From Brevibacillus fortis (lineage in GTDB: Bacteria > Bacillota > Bacilli > Brevibacillales > Brevibacillaceae), in contig NZ_PXZM01000016.1 in the NCBI RefSeq assembly GCF_003013395.1, forward strand, positions 1 through 64,000: a stretch of 64,000 nucleotides of DNA, written 5' to 3'. A model generated the notes under the pieces. That model did no database searches, had not been told where the DNA came from, and saw only the letters and a list, made by a program, of their open reading frames with translations. The first letter of the stretch is position 1. The number at the start of each line of letters is the position of its first letter. The translations under genes were made by a program, and so were the position numbers. Shown piece by piece: positions 33,918 to 43,117 of this stretch.

Positions 33918-35294
33918 ATGAGTAGTCGTTATGCAATCGTATTGGCAGCGGGAAAAGGAACACGCATGAAGTCTACGCGTTGCAAAGTGCTCCATGAGGT
34001 TTGTGGAAAAACGATGATTCAGCATATTGTCGACCGATTACATGCTCTTGGAATCCACGAGATTATTTTGGTTGTCGGTCATGGAGCCGAGCAAGTAGAA
34101 AAGCAGGTTGGTGCTTCGGTGCGTTATGCATACCAACAAGAGCAATTAGGAACTGCCCACGCAGTGTTGATGGCGGCTGACCTGCTGCATAACAAACAGG
34201 GGACAACGATCGTGTTGAGCGGGGATACGCCATTGGTGAGGGAGAAAACGCTGGTGCAACTGCTTGAGCAGCATGAAACCCAACATGCAACCGCAACTGT
34301 ATTAACTGCACGAGTAGACGACCCGGCAGGATATGGACGATTGCTCCGCGACGCAAAAGGCTTTGTGAAACGGATTGTGGAGCACAAGGATGCAACGGCA
34401 GAAGAGCAGCAAGTGTGTGAGATCAATACAGGCATGTATTGTTTCGACAACCAGAAGCTGTTTCAAGCTCTTTCCTGTGTGAAAAATAATAACGCTCAGA
34501 AAGAGTATTATTTGCCTGATGTTTTAACCATTTTAAAGGAGCAAAACGAACGCATTGCCGCTTACATGACCGATGATGCGGCAGAGGGAGGCGGCGTAAA
34601 TGACAGAATCCAGTTAGCTGCTGCCGAGAAAGTGCTTCGTATGCGAATCAATGAGCATCATATGCAAAACGGGGTGACGATTATTGATCCAGCTACTACC
34701 TATATTGATGCAGATGTGTGTATCGGACCTGATACGGTTCTTCATCCAGGAACGTACCTCCGCGGGAAAACAATAATTGGACCCGCTTGTGTCATCGGAC
34801 CGAATGCAGACATAAGTGATTGCACGGTAGGATGTAAGGTGGAATTTCGTTACTCGAATGCATGTAATAGCACGATTCGTGATAGTGCAGCGGTTGGTCC
34901 TTATGCCTTTATTCGTCCGGGTTCAGATGTAGGTGAGGAGGCGAAGGTTGGAGATTTTGTCGAACTGAAAAATTCGCGTCTCGGGAAAGGCTCAAAGGTT
35001 GCTCATCTCTCGTATATTGGTGATTCTGATATTGGTGAACATGTAAATGTAGGGTGCGGGACAATCACAGTCAACTATGATGGCGTCCGTAAGCATAAAA
35101 CGACCGTTGGAAATCACGCTTTTATTGGTTGCAATGCAAATTTGATAGCACCGGTTACCATCGGGGAAGGCGCTTATGTAGCCGCAGGATCAACAATCAC
35201 AGACGATGTTCCGAATGAAGCTTTGGCCATCGCCAGAGAGCGCCAGAGCATCAAAGAGCAGTATGCGAAACGATTAATGTCAACCCGTACATAA
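33918..35294 (+). CDS. glmU: Bifunctional GlmU: GlcN-1-P acetyltransferase / GlcNAc-1-P uridylyltransferase
   Basis: A 458-residue enzyme for the last two steps to UDP-GlcNAc. The uridylyltransferase domain (about 1-230) has LAAGKGTRMKS and QLGTAHAV. The C-terminal left-handed beta-helix (about 250-445) acetyltransferase domain has hexapeptide repeats, RPGSDVGEEAKVGDFVELKNS, and VNYDG with the catalytic histidine region. ATG 33918 follows GGGAGGATCAT. In Bacillus the housekeeping glmU lies by prs and spoVG; its place in a polysaccharide operon marks this as a second, dedicated copy. Confidence 0.95.
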   Translation: MSSRYAIVLAAGKGTRMKSTRCKVLHEVCGKTMIQHIVDRLHALGIHEIILVVGHGAEQVEKQVGASVRYAYQQEQLGTAHAVLMAADLLHNKQGTTIVLSGDTPLVREKTLVQLLEQHETQHATATVLTARVDDPAGYGRLLRDAKGFVKRIVEHKDATAEEQQVCEINTGMYCFDNQKLFQALSCVKNNNAQKEYYLPDVLTILKEQNERIAAYMTDDAAEGGGVNDRIQLAAAEKVLRMRINEHHMQNGVTIIDPATTYIDADVCIGPDTVLHPGTYLRGKTIIGPACVIGPNADISDCTVGCKVEFRYSNACNSTIRDSAAVGPYAFIRPGSDVGEEAKVGDFVELKNSRLGKGSKVAHLSYIGDSDIGEHVNVGCGTITVNYDGVRKHKTTVGNHAFIGCNANLIAPVTIGEGAYVAAGSTITDDVPNEALAIARERQSIKEQYAKRLMSTRT

Positions 35295-35557
35295 CAACAA
35301 TCAGTAGGAGGATGTCTCAGAACAGAATCGAACAAGCAAAAAAAAGCTGCTGCTTAGTGCTTTATGATAGCGACCTGGATTTGGAATACGCAGCTCATCG
35401 CTACAGATAGAGAGTGGTCGTAGGGCTGAACCTACTGCAAACCGCAGAAGGAGGAAACACTGGCTATTCTCGAAGATAACCTGAAAAAAATTTTCGGCCC
35501 GCTTTGAGATTCGGCGCAAGGCTTATGAAGCATATGGTAAACCAAAGTCTGATTAAC
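35295..35557. other. Unexplained spacer after glmU
   Basis: About 260 bp with no convincing gene. Two SD-like sequences occur (AGGAGG at about 35307 and GAAGGAGG at about 35447), but the frames behind them are short and broken by stops, as in a decayed reading frame. I could not identify what it once coded. Confidence 0.4.
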
Positions 35558-35588
35558 AAAAAAAGGTGGTCAATGCCACCTTTTTTTC
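35558..35588. terminator. Bidirectional terminator
   Basis: Stem with long A and T flanks, GGTGG/CCACC core (35565-35569 with 35576-35580), seven T residues after. It separates the polysaccharide operon from the converging protease gene. Confidence 0.9.
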
Positions 35589-35647
35589 TGTTCCTTGCGA
35601 CCTTGATGGTACCGAAAAAATAGCCATTAGTCAGGACACAAACAAAC

Positions 35648-37048
35648 TTACTGCCCACCAAAGCGCATACGTTGAAAGAATTTATTGAGCAAACCGCCGA
35701 TTGTTTTTGGCGGTTGTTCCGTTTTGACTTGCTCGACAGGCTTGGCTTGGCGAAGGGCCTGATTCACATTGATCATGCCGTACCCGTATAACTGATCGTG
35801 ACCAGGAGCACCGAGGTCAGTCGAGGATTGTTTAATGAGATTCATCACGTCTTTGGTATTCATATTTGGATGAATGGAACGGATGAGCGAAGCGAGTGCA
35901 GCGACATGAGGACACGCCATCGAAGTACCTGATAGCGAGGCATAGTCGCTATAAATGTAAGTGCTCGGAATATCGACCCCAGGGGCTGATACATCCACAT
36001 AATCACCAAAGTTGGAAAAATCGGCGCGTTCTTTGCGGTGATCGACAGCGGCAACGGCAAGGACTTCATCATAGGCAGCAGGAAAACTAGGTTGATCACT
36101 CGCATCGTTTCCGGAAGCCGCGACTAACACGACATTTTTATTAAAGGCATAACGACAAGCTTCCCGCAAAGCAGCAGAGGAGGTATAGTTACCTACGCTC
36201 AAGTTAATGACATCCACTCCGTTATCTGTCGCCCAATAAATGCCTTGGGCGATGTCCACGGCTGATCCCGAACCGTCTGCGCCAATGGCTTTGATCGGCA
36301 TGAGCTTGCTATTCCAGGACATCCCGGCAATACCATCTGCGTTGTTCGTTTTCGCGGCAATGACACCCGACACGTGGGTTCCATGACCATTATCATCCTG
36401 AGGTGTGTTACTGCCATCCAAAACGTTGTAGCCTTTGACCAGCTTGCCAGCAAATTCTGGATGTTTCATATCCACACCTGTATCGACTACTGCAACGATG
36501 ACATCACTGCTGCCTTCGCTGACGTCCCAGCTTTGTTCCATGCCGATCAGATTAAGATTCCACTGGTATTCCGTGTAGTACGTATCGTTCGGCTTCACAT
36601 TGGGGAGTAGGAGATAATTCGGCTCGGCAAATACCGAGTCAGGGTGTTCTGCCAGTTTTTTCATGAGCTGCTTGGTGGTCAAGCTCTTTGATTTGATAAT
36701 GAGAAATTTGTCAAAATCACGTTTGATCTTGGCATCCAACGAAGAAACAAGTTGATCAATTTTTTCTTGTTTGGGGCGAGGTGAAAAGCGCACGACGACT
36801 TCATTTTCTACATAATGACTGCGATCACGCTGGTTATGATGAAGCGTTTGAATATGACTTTTTTTCTCCAGGTCACGACGAATGTCTTTCACCTGTTCAA
36901 TGTAGTTAATCCGGGGAATTCTCGCTTGAAGCGATGTCACGTGGGGATGAGGTTCGCGCATTTCCTGCTCTGCATTCTGATTCATCCGATACGGGACAAC
37001 TACGAGACCGACCAAGGCAACAGCGGCAACAATAGGCCAGACGCGCAA
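35648..37048 (-). CDS. Subtilisin-like serine protease (S8)
   Basis: A 466-residue protease with one N-terminal hydrophobic segment (about 4-20) that is a signal or anchor. A propeptide/chaperone region (about 80-150) has VVVRFSPRP and AEPNYLL, as in thermitase and fervidolysin precursors. The catalytic triad is complete: D189 in VVDTGVD, H222 in GHGTHVSG, S376 in GTSMACPH, with oxyanion N313 in SGND. A Gln/Lys-rich tail ends the protein. The start is TTG at 37048 behind GGAGGG with a long spacer; no better ATG exists. It is a secreted or membrane-attached endopeptidase. Confidence 0.92.
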   Translation of the reverse strand: MRVWPIVAAVALVGLVVVPYRMNQNAEQEMREPHPHVTSLQARIPRINYIEQVKDIRRDLEKKSHIQTLHHNQRDRSHYVENEVVVRFSPRPKQEKIDQLVSSLDAKIKRDFDKFLIIKSKSLTTKQLMKKLAEHPDSVFAEPNYLLLPNVKPNDTYYTEYQWNLNLIGMEQSWDVSEGSSDVIVAVVDTGVDMKHPEFAGKLVKGYNVLDGSNTPQDDNGHGTHVSGVIAAKTNNADGIAGMSWNSKLMPIKAIGADGSGSAVDIAQGIYWATDNGVDVINLSVGNYTSSAALREACRYAFNKNVVLVAASGNDASDQPSFPAAYDEVLAVAAVDHRKERADFSNFGDYVDVSAPGVDIPSTYIYSDYASLSGTSMACPHVAALASLIRSIHPNMNTKDVMNLIKQSSTDLGAPGHDQLYGYGMINVNQALRQAKPVEQVKTEQPPKTIGGLLNKFFQRMRFGGQ

Positions 37049-37133
37049 AAAAACTCACTCCCTCCAGTGCTGTTGTCTATAGCGTGCACATGAAGAGAGT
37101 GATTATGAAGGAAATAGCTTACAGTTAGAGTGA

Positions 37134-37904
37134 CTAAATTAATCCAAGCGTAACTAAGCCATGTTGGATGCCACTGTCATTTACGTGTCGTGTAATCATG
37201 TTGGCGAACGGCTTCAATTCTTCATGAGCGTTCCCCATCGCTACCCCCATGCCAACATAGGAGAGCATCTCTTTGTCGTTCAATCCGTCTCCAAAGGCAA
37301 CAGCATCCGCAGGAGTTAGTCCAAAATGCTTTAAGACTGCTTCAATTCCTTTTGCCTTGGAGCCATTTGGGGGCAAAATATCCATGCAGTGCTCATGCCA
37401 ACGAATGTAAGAGACGTCATGGAATTCACCCGTATACCTCGATTCATCAGCGCCACAGTAGAGAAACGCTTGATAAATCGGCGATTCTTCCCAGTAGCGA
37501 TGGCGATATGTCGGGGATTCCAGTTGTAACCAATCAAAAGACTCGATGATATGCGGGTGGTCTTTGGCATTGGCGTAACAGTGATCTGCGCTCAAAAATA
37601 CCATGGGATGGGAGTGACCCTCTGCCATTTGTTCGAGCTTTGCCAATGTATCTGTAGCAATTGGCGTGTGATGGATGATATTTCCTTCGCTACTCACATA
37701 CGACCCGTTAAAGCCCACGAATGTCTCAATGCCCAGTTGTTCAGCAATTGGCATCAGATGATAAGGAGCTCGGCCTGTTGCGATCGCGACATGGACACCG
37801 TTTTGTTTTAATTTTTGTACGGCGTCCACCGTTGTTTGTGGAATGATGTGATCGGTGTTCAGTAAGGTTCCGTCAATGTCAAAAAAGACGATTTGATAAG
37901 CCAC
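37134..37904 (-). CDS. Cof-type HAD phosphatase
   Basis: A 256-residue haloacid-dehalogenase-like hydrolase of the Cof subfamily (type IIB cap). Nucleophile D9 and acid D11 lie in FFDIDGTL, motif II in AIATGR, the conserved lysine in SKAKGIEAVL and motif IV in FGDGLNDKEM. These enzymes dephosphorylate sugar phosphates, FMN or PLP; the substrate here is not evident. GTG 37904 behind GAGGAG. Confidence 0.92.
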   Translation of the reverse strand: MAYQIVFFDIDGTLLNTDHIIPQTTVDAVQKLKQNGVHVAIATGRAPYHLMPIAEQLGIETFVGFNGSYVSSEGNIIHHTPIATDTLAKLEQMAEGHSHPMVFLSADHCYANAKDHPHIIESFDWLQLESPTYRHRYWEESPIYQAFLYCGADESRYTGEFHDVSYIRWHEHCMDILPPNGSKAKGIEAVLKHFGLTPADAVAFGDGLNDKEMLSYVGMGVAMGNAHEELKPFANMITRHVNDSGIQHGLVTLGLI

Positions 37905-37964
37905 TTCTTATCCGCTCCTCTCCACGCTATCTCTCTAGGTGTTCTCTCTATAAAAGGTTTTACA

Positions 37965-38004
37965 CAAAAAAATAGGAAAAGGAATGCCGGATGGGACACT
38001 CCTT
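37965..38004 (-). terminator. Terminator of the msmX gene
   Basis: On the minus strand AAGGAGTG pairs with CATTCCTT (one G-T pair), followed by TTCCTATTTTTTT. Confidence 0.7.
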
Positions 38005-38016
38005 CTCACGTCGCTA

Positions 38017-39132
38017 TTAGAATACTGCTAGTTCTGTATCGCTGTCAAATACATGACATTTGGCAAGATCCATTGCTAGTTTTACCTTCATCTTTGGTTT
38101 TAGCGCTTCACGAGAATCCACGCGCGCTACCATCTGAGTATCCCCGATATTGTGGAAATAGACATACAATTCGGAGCCCATGTTTTCTACGACCTCAACT
38201 TCGGCTGCAAGCGAGCTCTCAAATGGATTTGCTTCCATAAAAGCGGCGTCGCTGTAAATGTCTTCAGGACGAATACCAAAAATAACCTGCTTATTTACAT
38301 AACCTTTTTCCCGTAAAGTCTTGGCTTTATCTTCTGGGAAGCGTACATGAATATTTTGTGCATCAAAATAGAGTGCCCCGTCTTTCTCAGAAAGATTGCC
38401 TTTCACAAAGTTCATCGCAGGCGAGCCGATGAAGCTCGCTACAAACAAATTGACTGGATGATTGTAGATTTCAGTCGGGGTTGCCACCTGTTGGATAAGG
38501 CCGTCCTTCATGACAACGATCCGGTCTCCCATGGTCATGGCTTCCGTTTGATCGTGCGTCACATAAATGATCGTGGTATTCAAGCGTTGATGCAGTTTCA
38601 AAATTTCCGTGCGCATTTGTACACGCAGCTTCGCGTCGAGGTTGGACAACGGCTCATCCATCAAAAATACTTGCGGCTCACGCACGATCGCGCGACCCAA
38701 TGCGACACGCTGTCTTTGTCCCCCGGACAGAGCTTTTGGCTTGCGGTCTAGCAAATGCGAAATATCGAGGATTCGAGCTGCATCTTGAATCCGCTTGTCA
38801 ATATTGGATTTGGAGAATTTGCGCAATTTTAGTCCGAATGCCATATTCTCGTATACGTTCATATGCGGATAGAGTGCATAGCTTTGAAAAACCATGGCGA
38901 TGTCACGATCTTTGGGAGCCACATCGTTGACACGGCGATCGCCTATGTATAAATCACCTTCCGAAATCTCTTCCAGACCTGCAATCATGCGTAGCGTGGT
39001 CGATTTTCCACAACCAGATGGTCCGACTAGTACAAGGAATTCCCGATCTTGAATTTCTAAGTGAAAGTCGTCAACTGCCGTTACGTTGTTTCCATATCGT
39101 TTATAAATGTGGGAAAGACTTACCTTTGCCAT
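38017..39132 (-). CDS. msmX: Multi-sugar ABC transporter ATPase, MsmX/UgpC type
   Basis: A 371-residue ATP-binding subunit. Walker [10 protein letters not shown] (37-45), Q loop FQSYALYP, signature LSGGQRQR, Walker B VFLMDEP and the switch histidine THDQTEAM are intact, followed by the MalK-type regulatory TOBE domain. MsmX serves several carbohydrate importers in B. subtilis and is encoded away from them; here too no permease or binding protein is adjacent. The neighbour upstream is a YxkF-like regulator, as in B. subtilis. ATG 39132 follows GAGGAGGTG. Confidence 0.9.
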   Translation of the reverse strand: MAKVSLSHIYKRYGNNVTAVDDFHLEIQDREFLVLVGPSGCGKSTTLRMIAGLEEISEGDLYIGDRRVNDVAPKDRDIAMVFQSYALYPHMNVYENMAFGLKLRKFSKSNIDKRIQDAARILDISHLLDRKPKALSGGQRQRVALGRAIVREPQVFLMDEPLSNLDAKLRVQMRTEILKLHQRLNTTIIYVTHDQTEAMTMGDRIVVMKDGLIQQVATPTEIYNHPVNLFVASFIGSPAMNFVKGNLSEKDGALYFDAQNIHVRFPEDKAKTLREKGYVNKQVIFGIRPEDIYSDAAFMEANPFESSLAAEVEVVENMGSELYVYFHNIGDTQMVARVDSREALKPKMKVKLAMDLAKCHVFDSDTELAVF

Positions 39133-39244
39133 GAAAAAGGCACCTCCTCGGGTTTGTGAAGAGAGCAAATTCTTGGGTGACTGTAATGGTAGGGTACCAA
39201 TTCACCGGCAAGATGGATACGGACAGTATATACGAAATGTTTTG

Positions 39245-40252
39245 TTAATTTTGACGAAAGAGAAGATAGAGCTGCAACATGACGGCATCAGGAAACAATC
39301 GCGGGTCTAAACCGGTTTGTTCCGTCAGCTTGTCCAATCGATACAACAGTGTATTCCGGTGAAGGAAAAGCTGCCGTGCTGTATCACTTACATTCAATTG
39401 TCTGGCGAACAACGTATCTAATGTTTCCAGTTGTTCATCTGTCATGTGCGGCACGGTTATGACAGAGGCCAGCTCGTTGGCGATGGCAGCTGCTATTTCT
39501 GTAGGGACAGAAGCTGCCCATCGTTCTAACGGATAAGACCAGTCACCAGCAACCATCATTTGTGGTCGATAGGATCGAAGGGCACGGGCAAGTGATAATT
39601 GTCGGAAAAGAGTGTCGCCCAATGCAATTGGACTCGTGATTAGCAAACTGACAACAAGGCGAACGGGTTCCATCCATTCTATGGAGATCAGATCATACAG
39701 GCCAGATGCCCACTCCAAAAGCTCTGAAGCCGTTTTTTGATGATCGAGCATGGAGACAGGGACGATGAGAAGGGCATGTGTTTGAGTCAACGGAATGAAA
39801 TCGGGTACTCCTTCAAAGAAATCATGTAACAAGGGCTGCAAGGAATCCCATTCTCCCGTACGATCAGGTCTGCATCGCTCTAATAAAAAGGAGACGCGCG
39901 GTTCTTTCCACGGCCATTTTGCTTCCAACTGAGCAGGGATTGCAACAGGTGAGCCAGAGACAATGCCTGAAAGCCAACTCGATATCTGTATGGGGAGGGG
40001 GAGCGTTGCTGGATCATCCACGTGAGGAAAAATCAGATCCAACAACGCCCGGGCTGAAGAATGCCAAGAGGCAGTTTCGATAAGGATCAATGTCATCACT
40101 CCATTACTCGAATGGAGGGCAACTTGCTCCCAGCCTTTTTGTACCCATTCCTGCTGGGCTTGTGCTGCTTCTGTTTGTGAGACTTGTACATATTCGATAG
40201 GTAAATTTGTCGCTTGTCGGATGTGCTCGACATCTCTCTTCCATTTTTCCAC
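39245..40252 (-). CDS. PucR/CdaR-type HTH protein, YxkF-like
   Basis: A 335-residue protein ending in an HTH_30 (PucR C-terminal) domain: LNVSDTARQLFLHRNTLLYRLDKL. The rest is a CdaR/GGDEF-like region without recognised ligand site, and there is no N-terminal PucR sensor domain. Position directly upstream of msmX on the same strand matches yxkF-msmX of B. subtilis; a role in regulating msmX is possible but not shown. GTG 40252 with GGGGG upstream. Confidence 0.8.
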   Translation of the reverse strand: MEKWKRDVEHIRQATNLPIEYVQVSQTEAAQAQQEWVQKGWEQVALHSSNGVMTLILIETASWHSSARALLDLIFPHVDDPATLPLPIQISSWLSGIVSGSPVAIPAQLEAKWPWKEPRVSFLLERCRPDRTGEWDSLQPLLHDFFEGVPDFIPLTQTHALLIVPVSMLDHQKTASELLEWASGLYDLISIEWMEPVRLVVSLLITSPIALGDTLFRQLSLARALRSYRPQMMVAGDWSYPLERWAASVPTEIAAAIANELASVITVPHMTDEQLETLDTLFARQLNVSDTARQLFLHRNTLLYRLDKLTEQTGLDPRLFPDAVMLQLYLLFRQN

Positions 40253-40294
40253 AAGGTGACCCCCATCTCGACACGAAAGTAAGGCTATTATACC

Positions 40295-41197
40295 TTAGTC
40301 GAGGGCGAGCGTGGCAGCTGTTTCTTGTAGAGCCACAGCTGGAGCGGCCAGCTCGTTAAATGGAGCATCACTGCCTAGTACATGCAAAGTCATCTCAGGA
40401 CGGGAACGCAGACGGATGTTTACCCCTGTTTGCCCCAGACCCTCACTGATGTAAAAGAGTCGACCATCCATCTCGTGAAGACCTTTTACCATGTTCAGCT
40501 TAGGCAGCTTCCCCATCGTGGCGAGATGAAAGGGGCGAGGCCAATGGATCTGTCCTCCGTGAAAATGCCCTGACAACAAATAATCGTAAGCATACTCTTT
40601 CATATGCAAAACTATATTAGGATCATGGGTTAAGACGAGCCTTGCTCCCGTTTCGGGTACACCGAAGAATGACTTTTCCAAGTTGCTATGTCGTGTGCTG
40701 AAATCATCTACACCAATGATGTGCAAGGGCTGCCCCTTGTGATAGATCGTTTCATTTTCGTTGATGAGAACACGACAGCCAATTCGCGTAAGCTCTGATT
40801 TCAACTGCGCGAGCTTGAAAGGGCTAAGAACGTAGTCATGATTGCCAAAAACGACGTAAGTTCCGAGTGCTGGCTTCAATTGCTGGAGGCATTGCACAAA
40901 CGAAACAGCCTTCGGAATATTAACTTCGCGGTCGAGCAAGTCGCCGGTAATGGCAATCAGGTCCACCTGACGCTGCGAGAAGTCATTGACAATGCGCTGG
41001 GGCAGTACAGATAAGTTTTCCATGTGCAAATCAGACAAATGCAAGATTGAAACCGGCTCAAGCTCATGCGGATGTTGAAGGTGCCGGGATTTTTGCAAGG
41101 GTATAGATACTTCTTTTATTTGAACATCAAATGTATTGCGATAGGCTCGAAAAAGCAACAAGGCGATAGCGCCAAGTAAAATAAGCCAGATCATCAT
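40295..41197 (-). CDS. Membrane-anchored metallophosphoesterase (YkuE-like)
   Basis: A 300-residue calcineurin-like phosphoesterase with an N-terminal anchor (MMIWLILLGAIALLLF). Dimetal ligands are visible in order: LSDLH, TGDLLD, FGNHDY, LTHDP and SGHFHGGQ. Homologues such as YkuE are membrane or wall-associated; the natural substrate is uncertain (nucleotide-lipid or phosphodiester). I chose ATG 41197 after AAGGAG; the longer frame to 41419 crosses the intergenic region and overlaps the divergent acsA gene. Confidence 0.88.
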   Translation of the reverse strand: MMIWLILLGAIALLLFRAYRNTFDVQIKEVSIPLQKSRHLQHPHELEPVSILHLSDLHMENLSVLPQRIVNDFSQRQVDLIAITGDLLDREVNIPKAVSFVQCLQQLKPALGTYVVFGNHDYVLSPFKLAQLKSELTRIGCRVLINENETIYHKGQPLHIIGVDDFSTRHSNLEKSFFGVPETGARLVLTHDPNIVLHMKEYAYDYLLSGHFHGGQIHWPRPFHLATMGKLPKLNMVKGLHEMDGRLFYISEGLGQTGVNIRLRSRPEMTLHVLGSDAPFNELAAPAVALQETAATLALD

Positions 41198-41355
41198 GGT
41201 CAGCCATCTCCTTCGTGGTAAGAATACCGTCATTATACAAGAAAATGTTCGCGATCGAATAAGTAGGTTCTGGCAGGAGGAATTACTCAAAAAATGTAGA
41301 AATATTATGAATGTTGCGTAGTGAGAAAAAAGATGTAGAGTGGGAGAGTGAAGAC

Positions 41356-43068
41356 ATGAACGTGGAGAAAATTCCAGCAACCGAAGGCTCTTATAATCTG
41401 GAAAATTATGACGAAGCATATGCGAATTTTGATTGGGCGGATGTGGAAAAGCAGTTTTCTTGGTATGAGACAGGGAAAGTGAACATGGCGTATGAAGCCA
41501 TCGATCGACATCTCGCTACTGATCGGAAAGACAAAATCGCTTTGATGTACAGCAATGCGACGAGAGACGAGACTTATACGTTCGCGCAATTAAGCGAGCT
41601 ATCCAATAAATTCGGAAATGTTTTGCGGAATTTGGGTATTGTAAAGGGCGATCGCGTTTTCGTCTTTATGCCGCGTTCGCCGGAGCTTTATGTAAGCGTT
41701 TTAGGGACGATTAAGGTTGGCGCAATCGTAGGACCGCTGTTCGAAGCGTTTATGGAAGCGGCCGTGCGTGATCGCTTGGAAAATAGCGAAGCAGTTGCGA
41801 TCGTCACGACACCAGCACTCTTGCCACGCATTCCCGTAAGTGAACTTCCTGCTTTGAAGCACGTGATTGTCGTGGGAGCAGAAGAGGTAAACGAAGGACA
41901 TATTAGCTTTGAAAAAGCGATGGAAGAAGCCTCCTCCGAGTTGGAAATCGAATGGGTTGATCGGGAGGATGGATTGATCCTCCACTATACATCAGGTTCA
42001 ACGGGCAAGCCAAAAGGTGTTCTGCATGTCCACAACGCCATGATTCAGCATTACCAGACTGGAAAATGGATTCTCGACTTACAAGAGGATGATATTTATT
42101 GGTGTACGGCAGACCCAGGCTGGGTAACGGGCACTTCTTATGGCATTTTTGCTCCTTGGTTGAATGGAGCGAGCATTGTTGTTCGAGGAGGGCGCTTTAC
42201 TCCCGAAGAATGGTATAAAGTGATTGAAAAAAATAAAGTAACGATTTGGTTCAGTGCGCCAACGACGTTCCGCATGTTCATGGGGGCAGGGGACGAACTC
42301 GTGAAGCAGTTTGACTTATCCAGTCTGCGCCACGTACTTAGCGTGGGCGAACCACTGAACCCTGAAGTCGTTCATTGGGGAATGCGCGTGTTTAATCAAC
42401 GCATTCACGACAACTGGTGGATGACGGAAACAGGTGCTCAACTGATTTCCAACTATCGTTGTATGGCAATTAAGCCTGGATCGATGGGTAAGCCGTTCCC
42501 AGGTATATATGCAGCGATCATCGATGATCGTGGCAACGAATTGCCGCCGAATCGTATGGGGAATCTGGCAATCCGTGTGGGCTGGCCGTCCATGATGAGG
42601 CAAATTTGGAACAACCCAGCGAAGTACGAAGAGTACTTCAGCATCCCAGGATGGTATGTATCCGGGGATTCCGCATACAAGGATGAAGAAGGCTACTTCT
42701 GGTTCCAAGGCCGTATTGATGATGTGATCAATACTTCAGGTGAGCGGGTCGGTCCGTTTGAAGTAGAGAGCAAGCTCGTGGAGCATCCAGCAGTAGCGGA
42801 AGCGGGTGTCATCGGCAAACCAGATCCGGTTCGCGGTGAAATTATCAAAGCGTTCATCTCGCTGCGAGCAGGCTATGAGCCAAGTGAAGCGTTGATGGAT
42901 GAAATTCGCAAGTTTGTGAAAGAAGGACTGGCTGCACATGCTGCTCCTCGTGAAATCGAATTCCGTGATAAGCTGCCAAAAACACGTTCCGGAAAAATCA
43001 TGCGCCGCGTCTTGAAAGCATGGGAATTAGGTCTACCGACTGGTGACCTGTCTACCATGGAAGATTAA
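41356..43068 (+). CDS. acsA: Acetyl-CoA synthetase
   Basis: A 570-residue AMP-forming acetate-CoA ligase of the AcsA type, matching the B. subtilis length. Motifs: HYTSGSTGKPKG (about 212), WWMTETG (about 355) and the C-terminal catalytic lysine in TRSGKIMRR, the site that AcuA-type acetylation would switch off. ATG 41356 follows GGGAGAG; an upstream in-frame ATG at 41311 has no SD. It is monocistronic, divergent from the phosphoesterase gene. Confidence 0.94.
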   Translation: MNVEKIPATEGSYNLENYDEAYANFDWADVEKQFSWYETGKVNMAYEAIDRHLATDRKDKIALMYSNATRDETYTFAQLSELSNKFGNVLRNLGIVKGDRVFVFMPRSPELYVSVLGTIKVGAIVGPLFEAFMEAAVRDRLENSEAVAIVTTPALLPRIPVSELPALKHVIVVGAEEVNEGHISFEKAMEEASSELEIEWVDREDGLILHYTSGSTGKPKGVLHVHNAMIQHYQTGKWILDLQEDDIYWCTADPGWVTGTSYGIFAPWLNGASIVVRGGRFTPEEWYKVIEKNKVTIWFSAPTTFRMFMGAGDELVKQFDLSSLRHVLSVGEPLNPEVVHWGMRVFNQRIHDNWWMTETGAQLISNYRCMAIKPGSMGKPFPGIYAAIIDDRGNELPPNRMGNLAIRVGWPSMMRQIWNNPAKYEEYFSIPGWYVSGDSAYKDEEGYFWFQGRIDDVINTSGERVGPFEVESKLVEHPAVAEAGVIGKPDPVRGEIIKAFISLRAGYEPSEALMDEIRKFVKEGLAAHAAPREIEFRDKLPKTRSGKIMRRVLKAWELGLPTGDLSTMED

Positions 43069-43075
43069 TCACAAG

Positions 43076-43117
43076 AAAAACCATCTCTCGAAAATGTCGG
43101 GAGATGGTTTTCTTTTG
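43076..43117. terminator. Bidirectional terminator
   Basis: AAAACCATCTC stem with GAGATGGTTTTC, T and A runs on both sides; ends acsA and the converging CDF transporter gene. Confidence 0.9.
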
